A DNA stretch of 10,869 nt from Cyclobacteriaceae bacterium (GCA_029861825.1 JAOTYN010000103.1:1-10869), one strand, 5' to 3'. Shown: positions 1 to 6,230, counted from the first letter of the stretch. Made by a program: numbers and translations. Notes: generated by a model from the letters alone, not told the origin.

Positions 1-429
1 AATGCGTATAAAGCCCAGGTTATTCCGGGTAATTCTCAATTGGATATTGACATGGATATTTATGCGCCTTGTGCTTTAGGGGCCACCTTAAACAGCGTAT
101 CTATACCGAGCTTAAAGTGTCAGGTAATAGCCGGTGGAGCCAATAACCAATTGCAGGATGAGGTAGAACACGCTCAAATGCTTAAGGAACGAGGAATATT
201 ATACGCTCCGGACTTCCTGATCAATTCGGGGGGCATTATCAATGTTTATTTGGAGTACACTGGAAAATACAATCGTGAGCTGGCCTACCAGAAAGCGCAG
301 TCTATCTACGATACCTGTTTGGAATTGATAGATCGCTCCCAACATCTGGACATCACTACCCATCAGGCTGCGTTACAAATGGCTCGTGACCGAATTGAAA
401 GAGTTGGGAAAGTTAAACTTACCTTTTAG
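1..429 (+). CDS. Glu/Leu/Phe/Val dehydrogenase, C-terminal part (likely leucine dehydrogenase)
   Basis: This is a partial gene: the reading frame is open from base 1 and gives the last 142 residues, so the N-terminal catalytic domain with the active-site lysine lies upstream of the window. Seen: the NAD-binding (Rossmann) domain segment with D-I-Y-A-P-C-A-L-G-A, then V-I-A-G-G-A-N-N-Q-L and the A-P-D-F-L-I-N-S-G-G-I-I-N-V block, all hallmarks of the Glu/Leu/Phe/Val dehydrogenase family. These enzymes oxidatively deaminate an amino acid to the 2-oxo acid with reduction of NAD+ in the cytoplasm. The Y-A-P-C-A-L-G version and the short C-terminus resemble leucine/valine/phenylalanine dehydrogenases (about 365 aa) more than glutamate dehydrogenase, but the substrate pocket is mostly out of view, so specificity is inferred. 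nusB follows after 14 nt and is probably co-transcribed. Confidence 0.9.
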   Translation, partial: NAYKAQVIPGNSQLDIDMDIYAPCALGATLNSVSIPSLKCQVIAGGANNQLQDEVEHAQMLKERGILYAPDFLINSGGIINVYLEYTGKYNRELAYQKAQSIYDTCLELIDRSQHLDITTHQAALQMARDRIERVGKVKLTF

Positions 430-443
430 GGCGTACACCAGCT

Positions 444-1556
444 ATGTTGAACCGAAGAAATTTACGCATTAAGGCTATGCAAACTTTGTTTGCTTTCCAG
501 CAAACCCGTCTATCGAATCGGGAGCTGGCCTGGCAAGATTTCAAACAAAGTTTAATCCCGGAAAACGGGGCCTCTGCCTCTGAGGGAGAGCTCCTAAAAA
601 AAGCCATTGAACAGGTGGTCAAGGGCCACCAAGAGAATGAACTGCAAGAGATCCCTGAGGAGCTAAAGGATCGGTTGGTGGAAATTGGTAATGCCTGCAG
701 GCAACAAGATCTAAAAGACTTAAAGTATTTGCGCCACAATATGTTGAAGGAAGTAGAGGGGGTAATGCAGCTCTTTTTTTGGGTTTTAGGTCTCTCGTTA
801 GCCCTGGCCGATTACGAAGATCAAAGATTCGGACAAAGGAAGCTGAATTCCGGTAGCCGTACTACTTTCTATTTCACTGGTAATAGGGCATTGACGCTGC
901 TTCAGAAACGGGTGAAAGGCTTGTCCCTACCTTCATGGTCGACTTTCGGTGACAGGCTTTCCCAGTGGTATAAAGAGCTCACCCAACATGCTGAGCTGAG
1001 TCGCATTTCAGAAGGGCAAACGGGTTTGGATGGGGACATTAAGTTCCTGCGGTTCTGGTACAAATCCATTTTATGGAAAAGCGAGTCCTTTCAGGATTTC
1101 TTTGAGGAGCATGACATGGGATGGGCCGAAAACCAGCCCATAATCAAAAGCATGATCAGCAAAACCCTTAAATCCATCAGTGAGGAAGGCGTGGAACTGG
1201 CTCCTTTGAGTTACCAATGGGAAGACGATAAACAGTTTTTTGAAGATATTTTCGACTACACCTTGGAGTTGGAATCATGGGCCGAGAATTTGGTGTCCTC
1301 TCACGCCAAAAACTGGGACACGGACCGCATTGCACAGGTCGATATGGTGCTGCTTAAGATGGCCTTAACGGAGATGATAAAATTCCCCAGTATCCCTGTT
1401 AAAGTAACAATTAATGAATATATTGAATTGTCAAAAAGGTACAGCACGCCTAAAAGCAAGAAGTTTATTAATGGTATTTTGGACGTTTTAGCCAATGAAC
1501 TGGCAGCGGACGGGACCATTAAAAAAAGCGGTCGAGGATTAATCGATAATAAATAG
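444..1556 (+). CDS. nusB: Transcription antitermination factor NusB, long Bacteroidota form
   Basis: NusB binds boxA RNA with NusE/S10 and supports antitermination on rRNA operons in the cytoplasm. Seen: the N-terminus M-L-N-R-R-N-L-R-I-K-A-M-Q-T-L-F matches the N-terminal helix of NusB, and the canonical C-terminal domain lies at about residues 275-352, with D-x-D-R-I-A-Q-V-D at about 292-300, I-P-V-K-V-T-I-N-E-Y-I-E-L-S-K-R-Y at 317-333 and K-F-I-N-G-I-L-D at 340-347. At 370 aa it is far longer than E. coli NusB (about 139 aa). Roughly residues 25-270 form a charged, helix-rich middle region. From family knowledge, Bacteroidota NusB proteins are commonly about 300 aa, so this is at the long end. 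The tail after residue 353 is basic. The start at 444 lies 14 nt after the dehydrogenase stop. ytxH follows after 10 nt. Confidence 0.93.
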   Translation: MLNRRNLRIKAMQTLFAFQQTRLSNRELAWQDFKQSLIPENGASASEGELLKKAIEQVVKGHQENELQEIPEELKDRLVEIGNACRQQDLKDLKYLRHNMLKEVEGVMQLFFWVLGLSLALADYEDQRFGQRKLNSGSRTTFYFTGNRALTLLQKRVKGLSLPSWSTFGDRLSQWYKELTQHAELSRISEGQTGLDGDIKFLRFWYKSILWKSESFQDFFEEHDMGWAENQPIIKSMISKTLKSISEEGVELAPLSYQWEDDKQFFEDIFDYTLELESWAENLVSSHAKNWDTDRIAQVDMVLLKMALTEMIKFPSIPVKVTINEYIELSKRYSTPKSKKFINGILDVLANELAADGTIKKSGRGLIDNK

Positions 1557-1566
1557 ATGGAGTAAA

Positions 1567-1869
1567 ATGAGCAAGACAACAGACAACTTACTATGCTTTC
1601 TGACCGGGGCAGCCGCTGGTGCTATTTTGGGAATCTTGTATGCGCCAGACAAAGGATCCAACACCCGTGAGAAATTGGTTTTTCAGCTGGATAAATACAA
1701 AGAAAAATTAGAGGAGCTTTTGGAAGATATCGTGGATGGAAAGGATGAACCAGCCACCAGTATGGCTCGCTCGGAGGGTGAAAAAGTGATTCAGGACGCC
1801 AAGGAAAAAGCCGAAAAACTACTGGAAGACGTGGATGAGTTAATTGGTCAAATCCGGGAAAAGAAATAA
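1567..1869 (+). CDS. YtxH domain-containing small membrane protein
   Basis: A 100-aa protein with one hydrophobic, glycine/alanine-rich N-terminal helix (about residues 8-26, L-L-C-F-L-T-G-A-A-A-G-A-I-L-G-I-L-Y-A-P), followed by the D-K-G-x-x-T-R-E-K-L motif typical of YtxH/gas-vesicle-like small proteins. The rest (about 37-100) is a highly charged, heptad-like helix that probably forms a coiled coil. This layout predicts an inner-membrane anchor with a cytoplasmic helical tail. YtxH-type proteins are associated with general stress in some bacteria, but no molecular function is established, and none is claimed here. A GGAG lies 4 nt before the ATG. The stop is one nucleotide before the isocitrate dehydrogenase ATG, so translation of the two is probably coupled. 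Confidence 0.8.
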   Translation: MSKTTDNLLCFLTGAAAGAILGILYAPDKGSNTREKLVFQLDKYKEKLEELLEDIVDGKDEPATSMARSEGEKVIQDAKEKAEKLLEDVDELIGQIREKK

Positions 1870-1870
1870 C

Positions 1871-2875
1871 ATGCAGAAGAAAGTTACCCTGATCACCGGA
1901 GACGGTATCGGTCCTGAAATTACCCAATCGGTTAAAAGAATTTTTGAGGCTGTTGAAGTGCCTATTGTCTGGGAAGAGGTCAATGCCGGACTTACCAGCC
2001 TGGAGCATGGGGATGAGCTCATCCCGCAGTCCTTAATTGACTCCATTAATGAAACCAGGGTGGCTTTGAAGGGTCCCATAACCACTCCGGTGGGAAAGGG
2101 ATTTAAAAGCGTTAATGTGCAGCTGCGCCAGATGTTTGATCTCTATCAAAATATCCGCCCTTGTCGATCAACCCCGGGGATCGACAGCAAGTTCGATAAT
2201 GTAGATACCGTTCTTTTTCGAGAAAACACTGAAGGACTTTACGCCGGTCTGGAATTTTATGACGCCCGCTTGGAAATGGCGGATTCCATAGCCAGGGTAA
2301 CCAAAAAAGGTTCTCTGCGAATCGTGAAAGCTGCCTTTGAGTACGCTAAAAATCAAGGCAGAGAGAAGGTAACTTTGGTGCATAAGGCCAATATCCTTAA
2401 AAATATCGGGCGTATCTTCCTGGATGCCGGTGATGAGGTTGCTCAGGATTACCCCGAAATTGAGATGAACGATCGTATTATCGACAACATGTGCATGCAA
2501 TTGGTCATTCGCCCTGAAGATTACGACGTTATCGTCACTACCAACCTTTTTGGGGACATTCTTTCAGACCTTTGTGCAGGTTTGGTAGGTGGACTTGGAT
2601 TAGTGGCAGGGGCCAACGTTGGGGATGACTTCGCTATATTTGAAGCAGTGCACGGATCGGCACCGGATATTGCCGGCCAAGGGAAGGCCAATCCTACAGC
2701 CATCATCCGCAGTGCCATTTTGATGTTAAGGCATTTGAACCTGCTTGACCACGCTGACCGTATCGATCAGGCCTTGGACAAGACATTAGCAGAAAAGAGT
2801 TCCTGTACTGCTGATTTAGGCGGTGATCAGGGAACCCAGGGCTTTACGGATGCTGTTATAAATAACTTGAAATAG
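1871..2875 (+). CDS. Isocitrate dehydrogenase, NAD-type (isocitrate/isopropylmalate dehydrogenase family)
   Basis: A 334-aa member of the beta-decarboxylating dehydrogenase family, predicted to convert isocitrate to 2-oxoglutarate and CO2 in the TCA cycle. Seen: I-T-G-D-G-I-G-P-E near the N-terminus, the substrate-binding R-E-N-T-E-G-L-Y-A-G block at residues 117-126, the metal-binding N-L-F-G-D-I-L-S-D region with a following G-G-L-G-L, and the cofactor loop H-G-S-A-P-D-I-A-G at 261-269. D266-I267 sit where the NADP-specific E. coli enzyme has Lys-Tyr, so NAD+ preference is inferred. Start choice: ATG 1871 puts M-Q-K-K-V-T-L-I-T-G-D at the usual N-terminus. An upstream in-frame ATG at 1844 would overlap ytxH by 26 nt and add nine atypical residues. 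Isopropylmalate or homoisocitrate dehydrogenase are alternatives, less likely because of the R-E-N-T-E-G block and because no leu genes are adjacent. Confidence 0.88.
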   Translation: MQKKVTLITGDGIGPEITQSVKRIFEAVEVPIVWEEVNAGLTSLEHGDELIPQSLIDSINETRVALKGPITTPVGKGFKSVNVQLRQMFDLYQNIRPCRSTPGIDSKFDNVDTVLFRENTEGLYAGLEFYDARLEMADSIARVTKKGSLRIVKAAFEYAKNQGREKVTLVHKANILKNIGRIFLDAGDEVAQDYPEIEMNDRIIDNMCMQLVIRPEDYDVIVTTNLFGDILSDLCAGLVGGLGLVAGANVGDDFAIFEAVHGSAPDIAGQGKANPTAIIRSAILMLRHLNLLDHADRIDQALDKTLAEKSSCTADLGGDQGTQGFTDAVINNLK

Positions 2876-2890
2876 GAATATAATTTCAGA

Positions 2891-3421
2891 ATGATTATGA
2901 AAGTAATGAGATTTAGTATTTTTTCGTTTTTGCTGGTGTTAATTGCCAGTAGTTGCAACAATGTTTTGGAATCCAGAGTATCGGAACTGGAGCGCCGCGT
3001 GGCGAAATTGGAAGGCGGGGGAGCCACACCCACAGCTACTCTAAACAGTACACCCATCAACAATCCGGTGGTAGAGCCTGTGGAAGTGAAACCCGATGGT
3101 CCTTTGCCGGAGTTTAATTTTCCCAGTGACAATTTTGATTTCGGGACTATTAGCGAGGGAGAAGTAATTGACCATGTATTTACTTTTACCAACGTGGGTG
3201 AAGCACCTTTAATAATTCAAAGTGCCACTGCTTCCTGCGGATGTACCGTACCTTCTTATTCCCGTGAGCCTGTACCAGTAGGGGGAACCGGCGAAATTGC
3301 CGTTCAGTTCAACAGCAAGAATAAGAAAGGTAATCAGGCACCAACAGTTACGGTAACCGCCAACACCTATCCCAAAGTCCGTAAATTACGCCTTAAGGGA
3401 ACGGTTAATTCTACAAATTAG
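2891..3421 (+). CDS. DUF1573 domain lipoprotein
   Basis: A 176-aa predicted lipoprotein. Seen: a short basic N-terminus, a hydrophobic stretch (residues 8-19) and a lipobox-like I-A-S-S-C with the lipidated cysteine at residue 22. Next comes a short coiled-coil-like V-S-E-L-E-R-R-V-A-K-L-E (about 30-41), reminiscent of Lpp-type helices. A Thr/Pro/Val-rich linker (45-72) follows, then a DUF1573 immunoglobulin-like beta domain (about 75-172) with F-D-F-G-T-I-x-E-G-E, F-x-F-T-N-V-G-E-A-P-L, the S-C-G-C-T-V-P motif (Cys116 and Cys118) and a G-x-G-E-I-x-V-x-F strand. DUF1573 proteins are very common in Bacteroidota and are exported, but their function is unknown. The gene begins 15 nt after idh and ends 9 nt before yajC. 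A second possible ATG at 2897 would remove two residues and leave the signal intact. Confidence 0.88.
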   Translation: MIMKVMRFSIFSFLLVLIASSCNNVLESRVSELERRVAKLEGGGATPTATLNSTPINNPVVEPVEVKPDGPLPEFNFPSDNFDFGTISEGEVIDHVFTFTNVGEAPLIIQSATASCGCTVPSYSREPVPVGGTGEIAVQFNSKNKKGNQAPTVTVTANTYPKVRKLRLKGTVNSTN

Positions 3422-3430
3422 TCATTAGGC

Positions 3431-3757
3431 ATGATCAACGCACTAATCAATACCATACTGCTACAGGCCCCCGGTGGAAACTCCGGGGGCACTATCAACT
3501 TTATTCTGATAGGAGGAATCTTGCTGGTCTTTTACTTCTTCATGATCCGCCCGCAACAGAAAAAGCAAAAGGATCAAAAAAAGTTTATCAGTGAGATAAA
3601 GAAAGGAGATATGGTAGTGTCAATTGGCGGTATACACGGTAAAGTTACGGCTATAGATGAAAATACCGTTACCCTGGAAGTGGACAGAGGCGCTCGGATA
3701 AAGTTTGAAAAGAGTTCAATTTCCTTGGAATCCAGTAAAGTCAACCTCAAATCCTGA
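3431..3757 (+). CDS. yajC: Preprotein translocase accessory subunit YajC
   Basis: YajC is a small inner-membrane partner of the SecDF complex in protein export. Seen: 108 aa, a short periplasmic N-terminus rich in Gly/Asn, one transmembrane helix (about residues 22-38) ending in the family signature F-F-M-I-R-P-Q-Q-K-K-Q-K, and a cytoplasmic domain with I-K-K-G-D-M-V-V-S-I-G-G-I-H-G-K-V and V-T-L-E-V-D-R-G-A-R-I-K-F, all diagnostic of YajC. Length matches the family. It sits between DUF1573 (9 nt upstream) and ybbR (9 nt downstream), an arrangement I know from many Bacteroidota. Its TGA stop at 3755-3757 is in the same frame as the downstream ybbR gene. Confidence 0.96.
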   Translation: MINALINTILLQAPGGNSGGTINFILIGGILLVFYFFMIRPQQKKQKDQKKFISEIKKGDMVVSIGGIHGKVTAIDENTVTLEVDRGARIKFEKSSISLESSKVNLKS

Positions 3758-3766
3758 ACCAAATAT

Positions 3767-4735
3767 TTGGACAAAGCCAGAGACATATTTGCCCGGATAT
3801 GGGGTAAGGCTATTCCTACCGACCAAAAGCAATGGAAGGTGATTATCATGTGCATTCTGGGGGCCACAACCTTTTGGTTTTTCACAGCTCTTAATAAGAA
3901 TTATACCACTACCATCAACTATCCGCTGTCCATAGACTATATGGGTAAGGACAGTCTTATTGCGGTAGCTGAAGTCCCCTCGCAAGTGCGTCTAAATGTA
4001 AGCGGCGGTGGCTGGAATCTATTTAGAAATTCCATTGGTATCGGGGTAGAACCCCTGGAATATGAATTGAATAACCCCGCGGAGACACGATTCCTGCTTG
4101 GTACGTCTATGGTGTCGGCCATTAATGATCAGGTAAAAACACTACGCCTAAACCGGGTGATTACGGATACCTTGCACTTTCATATTGAGCATAAAACCGC
4201 AAAAACATTGATCTTGGCCCTGGATCGTAATATTGTTCCCACAGCATCGGATCACACGATCGTTGGGGATATCAACATTAACCCTGATACGGTGCAGGTA
4301 GAGGGCCCCGCTTCTATCATCAGCGCGCTTCAAGACACCATTTATCTGGAGCTGGAGCAAACACAAATCGATGAGAACTATCAAGACCAGGTGTCACTTC
4401 CCAGTACGGAGACCAACCTCATCTGGAGTACTGATTTAGCGGAGATTTCCTTTCAGGTCGATCCACTGGTGGCAGTAGATAGAGAAGTCAACGTAAGGCC
4501 GGTCAATTTTCCAGAGGGCTACTTCTTGGACCCCGATCAGCAGCAAATCCGTACCCGGTACCAGGTTCCGTCTAGTCTTAAGGATTCGCTGTTGACAGTG
4601 GCTATTGAAATATGGGCTGATTTCAACCAACTACAGCCCGATTCCACCATAACGCCCCGGGTAAATGCCGACCACCCTTATATTTTGAATATAACTTTGG
4701 ATCCGGGGCAGGTAGAAGTAAGCCATGCACAGTGA
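3767..4735 (+). CDS. YbbR-like domain membrane protein, TTG start
   Basis: A 322-aa protein with a basic, amphipathic N-terminus (1-24), one transmembrane helix (about residues 25-42, I-I-M-C-I-L-G-A-T-T-F-W-F-F) and an extracytoplasmic, beta-rich region containing tandem YbbR-like repeats. The repeat-like strands include the segment around V-P-S-Q-V-R-L-N-V-S-G-G-G-W and the D-T-V-Q-V-E-G-P-A-S-I-I segment. YbbR repeats occur in CdaR, the regulator of a c-di-AMP cyclase in Firmicutes. No cyclase gene is adjacent here, so that role is not inferred. Start: the in-frame TGA at 3755 is the yajC stop and no ATG follows until 3848, so TTG at 3767 is the best start. A start at 3848 would keep only the membrane helix and leave a 90-nt gap in an otherwise tight operon. 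The stop overlaps the first possible coaE start. Confidence 0.82.
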   Translation: MDKARDIFARIWGKAIPTDQKQWKVIIMCILGATTFWFFTALNKNYTTTINYPLSIDYMGKDSLIAVAEVPSQVRLNVSGGGWNLFRNSIGIGVEPLEYELNNPAETRFLLGTSMVSAINDQVKTLRLNRVITDTLHFHIEHKTAKTLILALDRNIVPTASDHTIVGDININPDTVQVEGPASIISALQDTIYLELEQTQIDENYQDQVSLPSTETNLIWSTDLAEISFQVDPLVAVDREVNVRPVNFPEGYFLDPDQQQIRTRYQVPSSLKDSLLTVAIEIWADFNQLQPDSTITPRVNADHPYILNITLDPGQVEVSHAQ

Positions 4736-4748
4736 TATGCATAGTGAT
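4725..4748 (+). repeat. 12-bp tandem duplication at the ybbR/coaE junction
   Basis: Two consecutive 12-bp units, 4725-4736 (atgcacagtgat) and 4737-4748 (atgcatagtgat), differ at one base. Each carries an ATG in the coaE frame and a TGA in the ybbR frame, so coaE has two equivalent start codons (residues M-H-S-D repeated). ybbR stops inside the first unit, with a second in-frame TGA in the second unit. Confidence 0.85.
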
Positions 4749-5357
4749 CCCTTACAGATCGGGGTGACGGGCGGCATTGGGGCTGGTAAAACCGTGGTAT
4801 GCCGAATTTTCCAGTGCTTGGGCGTACCGGTATACAACGCGGACGAAAGAGCCAGGTACTTGATGGCCCACCAAGGTGATCTAATTCGTAATATAGCCCA
4901 GTCTTTTGGCGAAGAAAGCTACTTGCCTGATGGCACTTTGAACCGATCATTCCTGGCGAAACAAGTTTTCCAAGATGCTGACAAAGTACAGCAGTTGAAT
5001 CAACTGGTGCATCCCGAAGTAGGCAAGGATTATCAAAGATGGTTGATGGATCATTCACAGACTCCTTATGTGATTAAAGAGGCCGCATTGATGATCGAAT
5101 CCGGTTCGTATAAGAGTCTCGATTACCTGGTCACGATATCTGCTCCTGAGGAGATTCGACTAAGTAGGGTTTTGAAAAGGGATCCCCAGCGGGACCGCCA
5201 GCAGATACTGGATATCATGTCCAATCAAATTTCAGAGACCCAGCGGATAGAGAAATCGGACTTTGTCCTCTACAATGATCAGCACCAGTTACTGATTCCG
5301 CAAGTTTTGGAGTTACATCAAAAATTTAGTGATTCAGCAGATTTGCCGGCAAAGTGA
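4737..5357 (+). CDS. coaE: Dephospho-CoA kinase
   Basis: CoaE phosphorylates the 3'-hydroxyl of dephospho-CoA with ATP, the last step of coenzyme A synthesis, in the cytoplasm. Seen: an N-terminal beta strand leading into the P-loop G-x4-G-K-T (G12-T19 from this start, within I-G-V-T-G-G-I-G-A-G-K-T), then the Y-N-A-D-E-R-A-R segment (CoA-binding region of the family), L-x-x-L-V-H-P-E-V, the E-A-A-L-M-I-E-S-G segment and the R-x-x-x-R-D-P-Q-R lid region near residues 138-146. The length of 206 aa is normal. ATG 4737 lies one nucleotide after the ybbR stop. The alternative ATG at 4725 adds four residues (M-H-S-D) and overlaps ybbR by 11 nt, and the sequence cannot decide between them. The 3' end overlaps a convergent minus-strand gene by 32 bp. 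Confidence 0.94.
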   Translation: MHSDPLQIGVTGGIGAGKTVVCRIFQCLGVPVYNADERARYLMAHQGDLIRNIAQSFGEESYLPDGTLNRSFLAKQVFQDADKVQQLNQLVHPEVGKDYQRWLMDHSQTPYVIKEAALMIESGSYKSLDYLVTISAPEEIRLSRVLKRDPQRDRQQILDIMSNQISETQRIEKSDFVLYNDQHQLLIPQVLELHQKFSDSADLPAK

Positions 5358-5592
5358 TTTGGTCGGAATAAAATTTCATGCGGGAATGAAACACCGGCAA
5401 TAGCTCCACACGCTCGATCATATCTCTTTTGTGGTTGTAAAAAACCTCGACGTAAAAATTGTTCAGCAGATAGAGATTGACTTTGTAACCGTAGTAGCGT
5501 ATAGCCACTATAAAATTCCCTTTTGTGAACAGCACATTTACCTTCTCTTGAAGGGTCATGGCATTGAATTCCGTATGGGTTACAGTTCTCAT
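5326..5592 (-). CDS. Unrecognised small protein (88 aa), convergent with coaE
   Basis: I do not recognise a named family. The 88-aa product is soluble-looking, with no membrane helix or signal peptide. An N-terminal M-R-T-V-T-H-T-E-F-N-A-M-T-L-Q-E-K-V segment looks like a short helix, followed by alternating hydrophobic/aromatic residues (Y-K-V-N-L-Y-L-L-N-N-F-Y-V-E-V-F-Y-N) that suggest beta strands, and a charged segment (R-D-M-I-E-R-V-E). Amino-acid composition is that of a real protein rather than a random reading, and it resembles small conserved hypotheticals of Bacteroidota from memory. The overlapping frames at this locus look less natural. The start ATG (5590-5592) is preceded, after 8 nt, by a TATTCTTG sequence close to the TAnnTTTG -7 element. 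Its last 32 bp overlap the end of coaE. Confidence 0.6.
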   Translation of the reverse strand: MRTVTHTEFNAMTLQEKVNVLFTKGNFIVAIRYYGYKVNLYLLNNFYVEVFYNHKRDMIERVELLPVFHSRMKFYSDQITLPANLLNH

Positions 5593-5600
5593 GGTCTAAA

Positions 5601-5608
5601 CAAGAATA
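5601..5608 (-). promoter_or_regulatory. Possible -7 element for the 88-aa gene
   Basis: The minus strand reads TATTCTTG, one mismatch from TAnnTTTG, ending 8 nt before the ATG. A TTTT stands about 19 nt upstream in place of the -33 TTTG. The match is weak, so this is tentative. Confidence 0.35.
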
Positions 5609-5659
5609 CGTATTTTTTCGGCCAATAAAAAGCTTATGTAAGGTATTCAGGGGTTTTGA

Positions 5660-5691
5660 TTGTGACAATCGAAGTAAGAAATACATCTTTG
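5660..5691 (+). promoter_or_regulatory. Candidate promoter of the HPF gene
   Basis: TTG at 5660-5662 and CATCTTTG at 5684-5691 (one mismatch from TAnnTTTG) are separated by 21 nt, within the range of Bacteroidota housekeeping promoters. Transcription would begin near 5698, giving an A/T-rich leader of about 30 nt before the ATG at 5730. Confidence 0.5.
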
Positions 5692-5729
5692 TTCATACCA
5701 AAATTAAAGTTAAATCAAGCATTACTTTT

Positions 5730-6029
5730 ATGAAAACTGATATTCAAACAGTAGATTTTGATGCATCCAGTAATTTGGTAGAATTTATTGAAAGCGAACT
5801 TTACGATTTAGAAGCTGATTTTCATGAAATAATTGGCGCTGAGGTGTATTTAAGGCCAGGAAAAAGCGAAGAAGATAGCAAAACGGTTAAACTTAAGCTC
5901 AATGTTCCAGGTCCTGATCTGTTCGCCAAATTTAAATCAAACAGCTACGAAAATGGATTAATAGAGGCCATTAAAAAGGTGAGGTCGCAATTGCACAAGA
6001 CTTCTCAGAAGAAAAGCCGAAGAAGATAA
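5730..6029 (+). CDS. Ribosome hibernation-promoting factor, short HPF/RaiA type
   Basis: A 99-aa protein of the HPF/RaiA (sigma-54 modulation) family, which binds the decoding centre of the 30S subunit and keeps ribosomes inactive in stationary phase or starvation. Seen: the beta-alpha-beta-beta-beta-alpha order of the family, with an opening I-Q-T-V-D-F-D-A-S-S-N-L-V-E-F-I-E strand and helix. Next are E-V-Y-L-R-P-G-K and V-K-L-K-L-N-V-P-G strands and a C-terminal helix N-G-L-I-E-A-I-K-K-V-R-S-Q-L-H-K ending in a basic tail (K-K-S-R-R-R). The length fits the short form and there is no C-terminal dimerisation domain as in long HPF. It is monocistronic: its own promoter-like sequence is upstream and an intrinsic terminator lies 27 nt downstream. 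Lysine-rich and AT-richer than its neighbours. Confidence 0.85.
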   Translation: MKTDIQTVDFDASSNLVEFIESELYDLEADFHEIIGAEVYLRPGKSEEDSKTVKLKLNVPGPDLFAKFKSNSYENGLIEAIKKVRSQLHKTSQKKSRRR

Positions 6030-6056
6030 TACTATTTTTTTATCTTAAATGAGCAG

Positions 6057-6083
6057 AGCATCTCTTAGGAGATGCTTTTTTTG
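6057..6083 (+). terminator. Intrinsic terminator of the HPF gene
   Basis: A perfect 8-bp stem (6057-6064 with 6069-6076, AGCATCTC/GAGATGCT) and a TTAG tetraloop are followed by a T run to 6082. On the minus strand no T run follows the stem, so it acts for + strand transcription only. Confidence 0.9.
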
Positions 6084-6110
6084 TTTATACTGCTTATAAA
6101 AGGGGATTTG

Positions 6111-6185
6111 GGTGGAAGATGGGGTTCGAACCCACGACCTCTGGTGCCACAAACCAGCGCTCTAACCAACTGAGCTACAACCACC
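6111..6185 (-). tRNA. tRNA-His (anticodon GTG)
   Basis: Read on the minus strand from 6185, the sequence folds as a tRNA: G at -1, acceptor 5' strand GTGGTTG, T8-A9, D-arm GCTC/GAGC with GG in the loop, anticodon stem CTGGT/ACCAG with loop TTGTGGC (anticodon GTG), and T-arm GTGGG-TTCGAAC-CCCAT. The acceptor 3' strand is CTTCCAC with discriminator C73. G-1 opposite C73 is the histidine identity signature. No 3' CCA is encoded, so it must be added by the CCA-adding enzyme. Acceptor pairs 5-68 and 6-67 are U-U mismatches, which is odd, although the other arms pair well. It lies 62 nt downstream of pyrC on the same strand but has its own consensus promoter. Confidence 0.95.
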
Positions 6186-6199
6186 ATTTATACGGATTG

Positions 6200-6230
6200 C
6201 AAAACTAGTCCATTGCCCGCAGTTTACAAA
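6200..6230 (-). promoter_or_regulatory. Promoter of tRNA-His, consensus TTTG-N19-TAnnTTTG
   Basis: On the minus strand TTTG (6230-6227), a 19-nt spacer and TAGTTTTG (6207-6200) match the Bacteroidota housekeeping promoter exactly in both elements and spacing. The -7 element ends 14 nt before the tRNA 5' end (6185), so the 5' leader removed by RNase P would be only a few nucleotides. This is the best promoter in the window. Confidence 0.8.

Noticed and set aside
592..602. A-run in nusB (A AAA AAA in phase) as a frameshift site
   Set aside because: A simple Lys-Lys codon pair with no nearby alternative-frame product of interest; expected by chance.
1844..1870. Upstream ATG for isocitrate dehydrogenase
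   Set aside because: It would overlap ytxH and add nine residues that do not belong to the family's N-terminus; ATG 1871 is directly before the conserved strand.
5431..5628. Plus-strand 65-aa reading frame opposite the 88-aa gene
   Set aside because: It lies almost entirely antisense to the 88-aa gene and its composition looks less protein-like; no promoter-like element is near its start.
6045..6083. HPF-gene hairpin as a bidirectional terminator also ending the tRNA-His transcript
   Set aside because: On the minus strand no T run follows the stem, so only + strand termination is supported.
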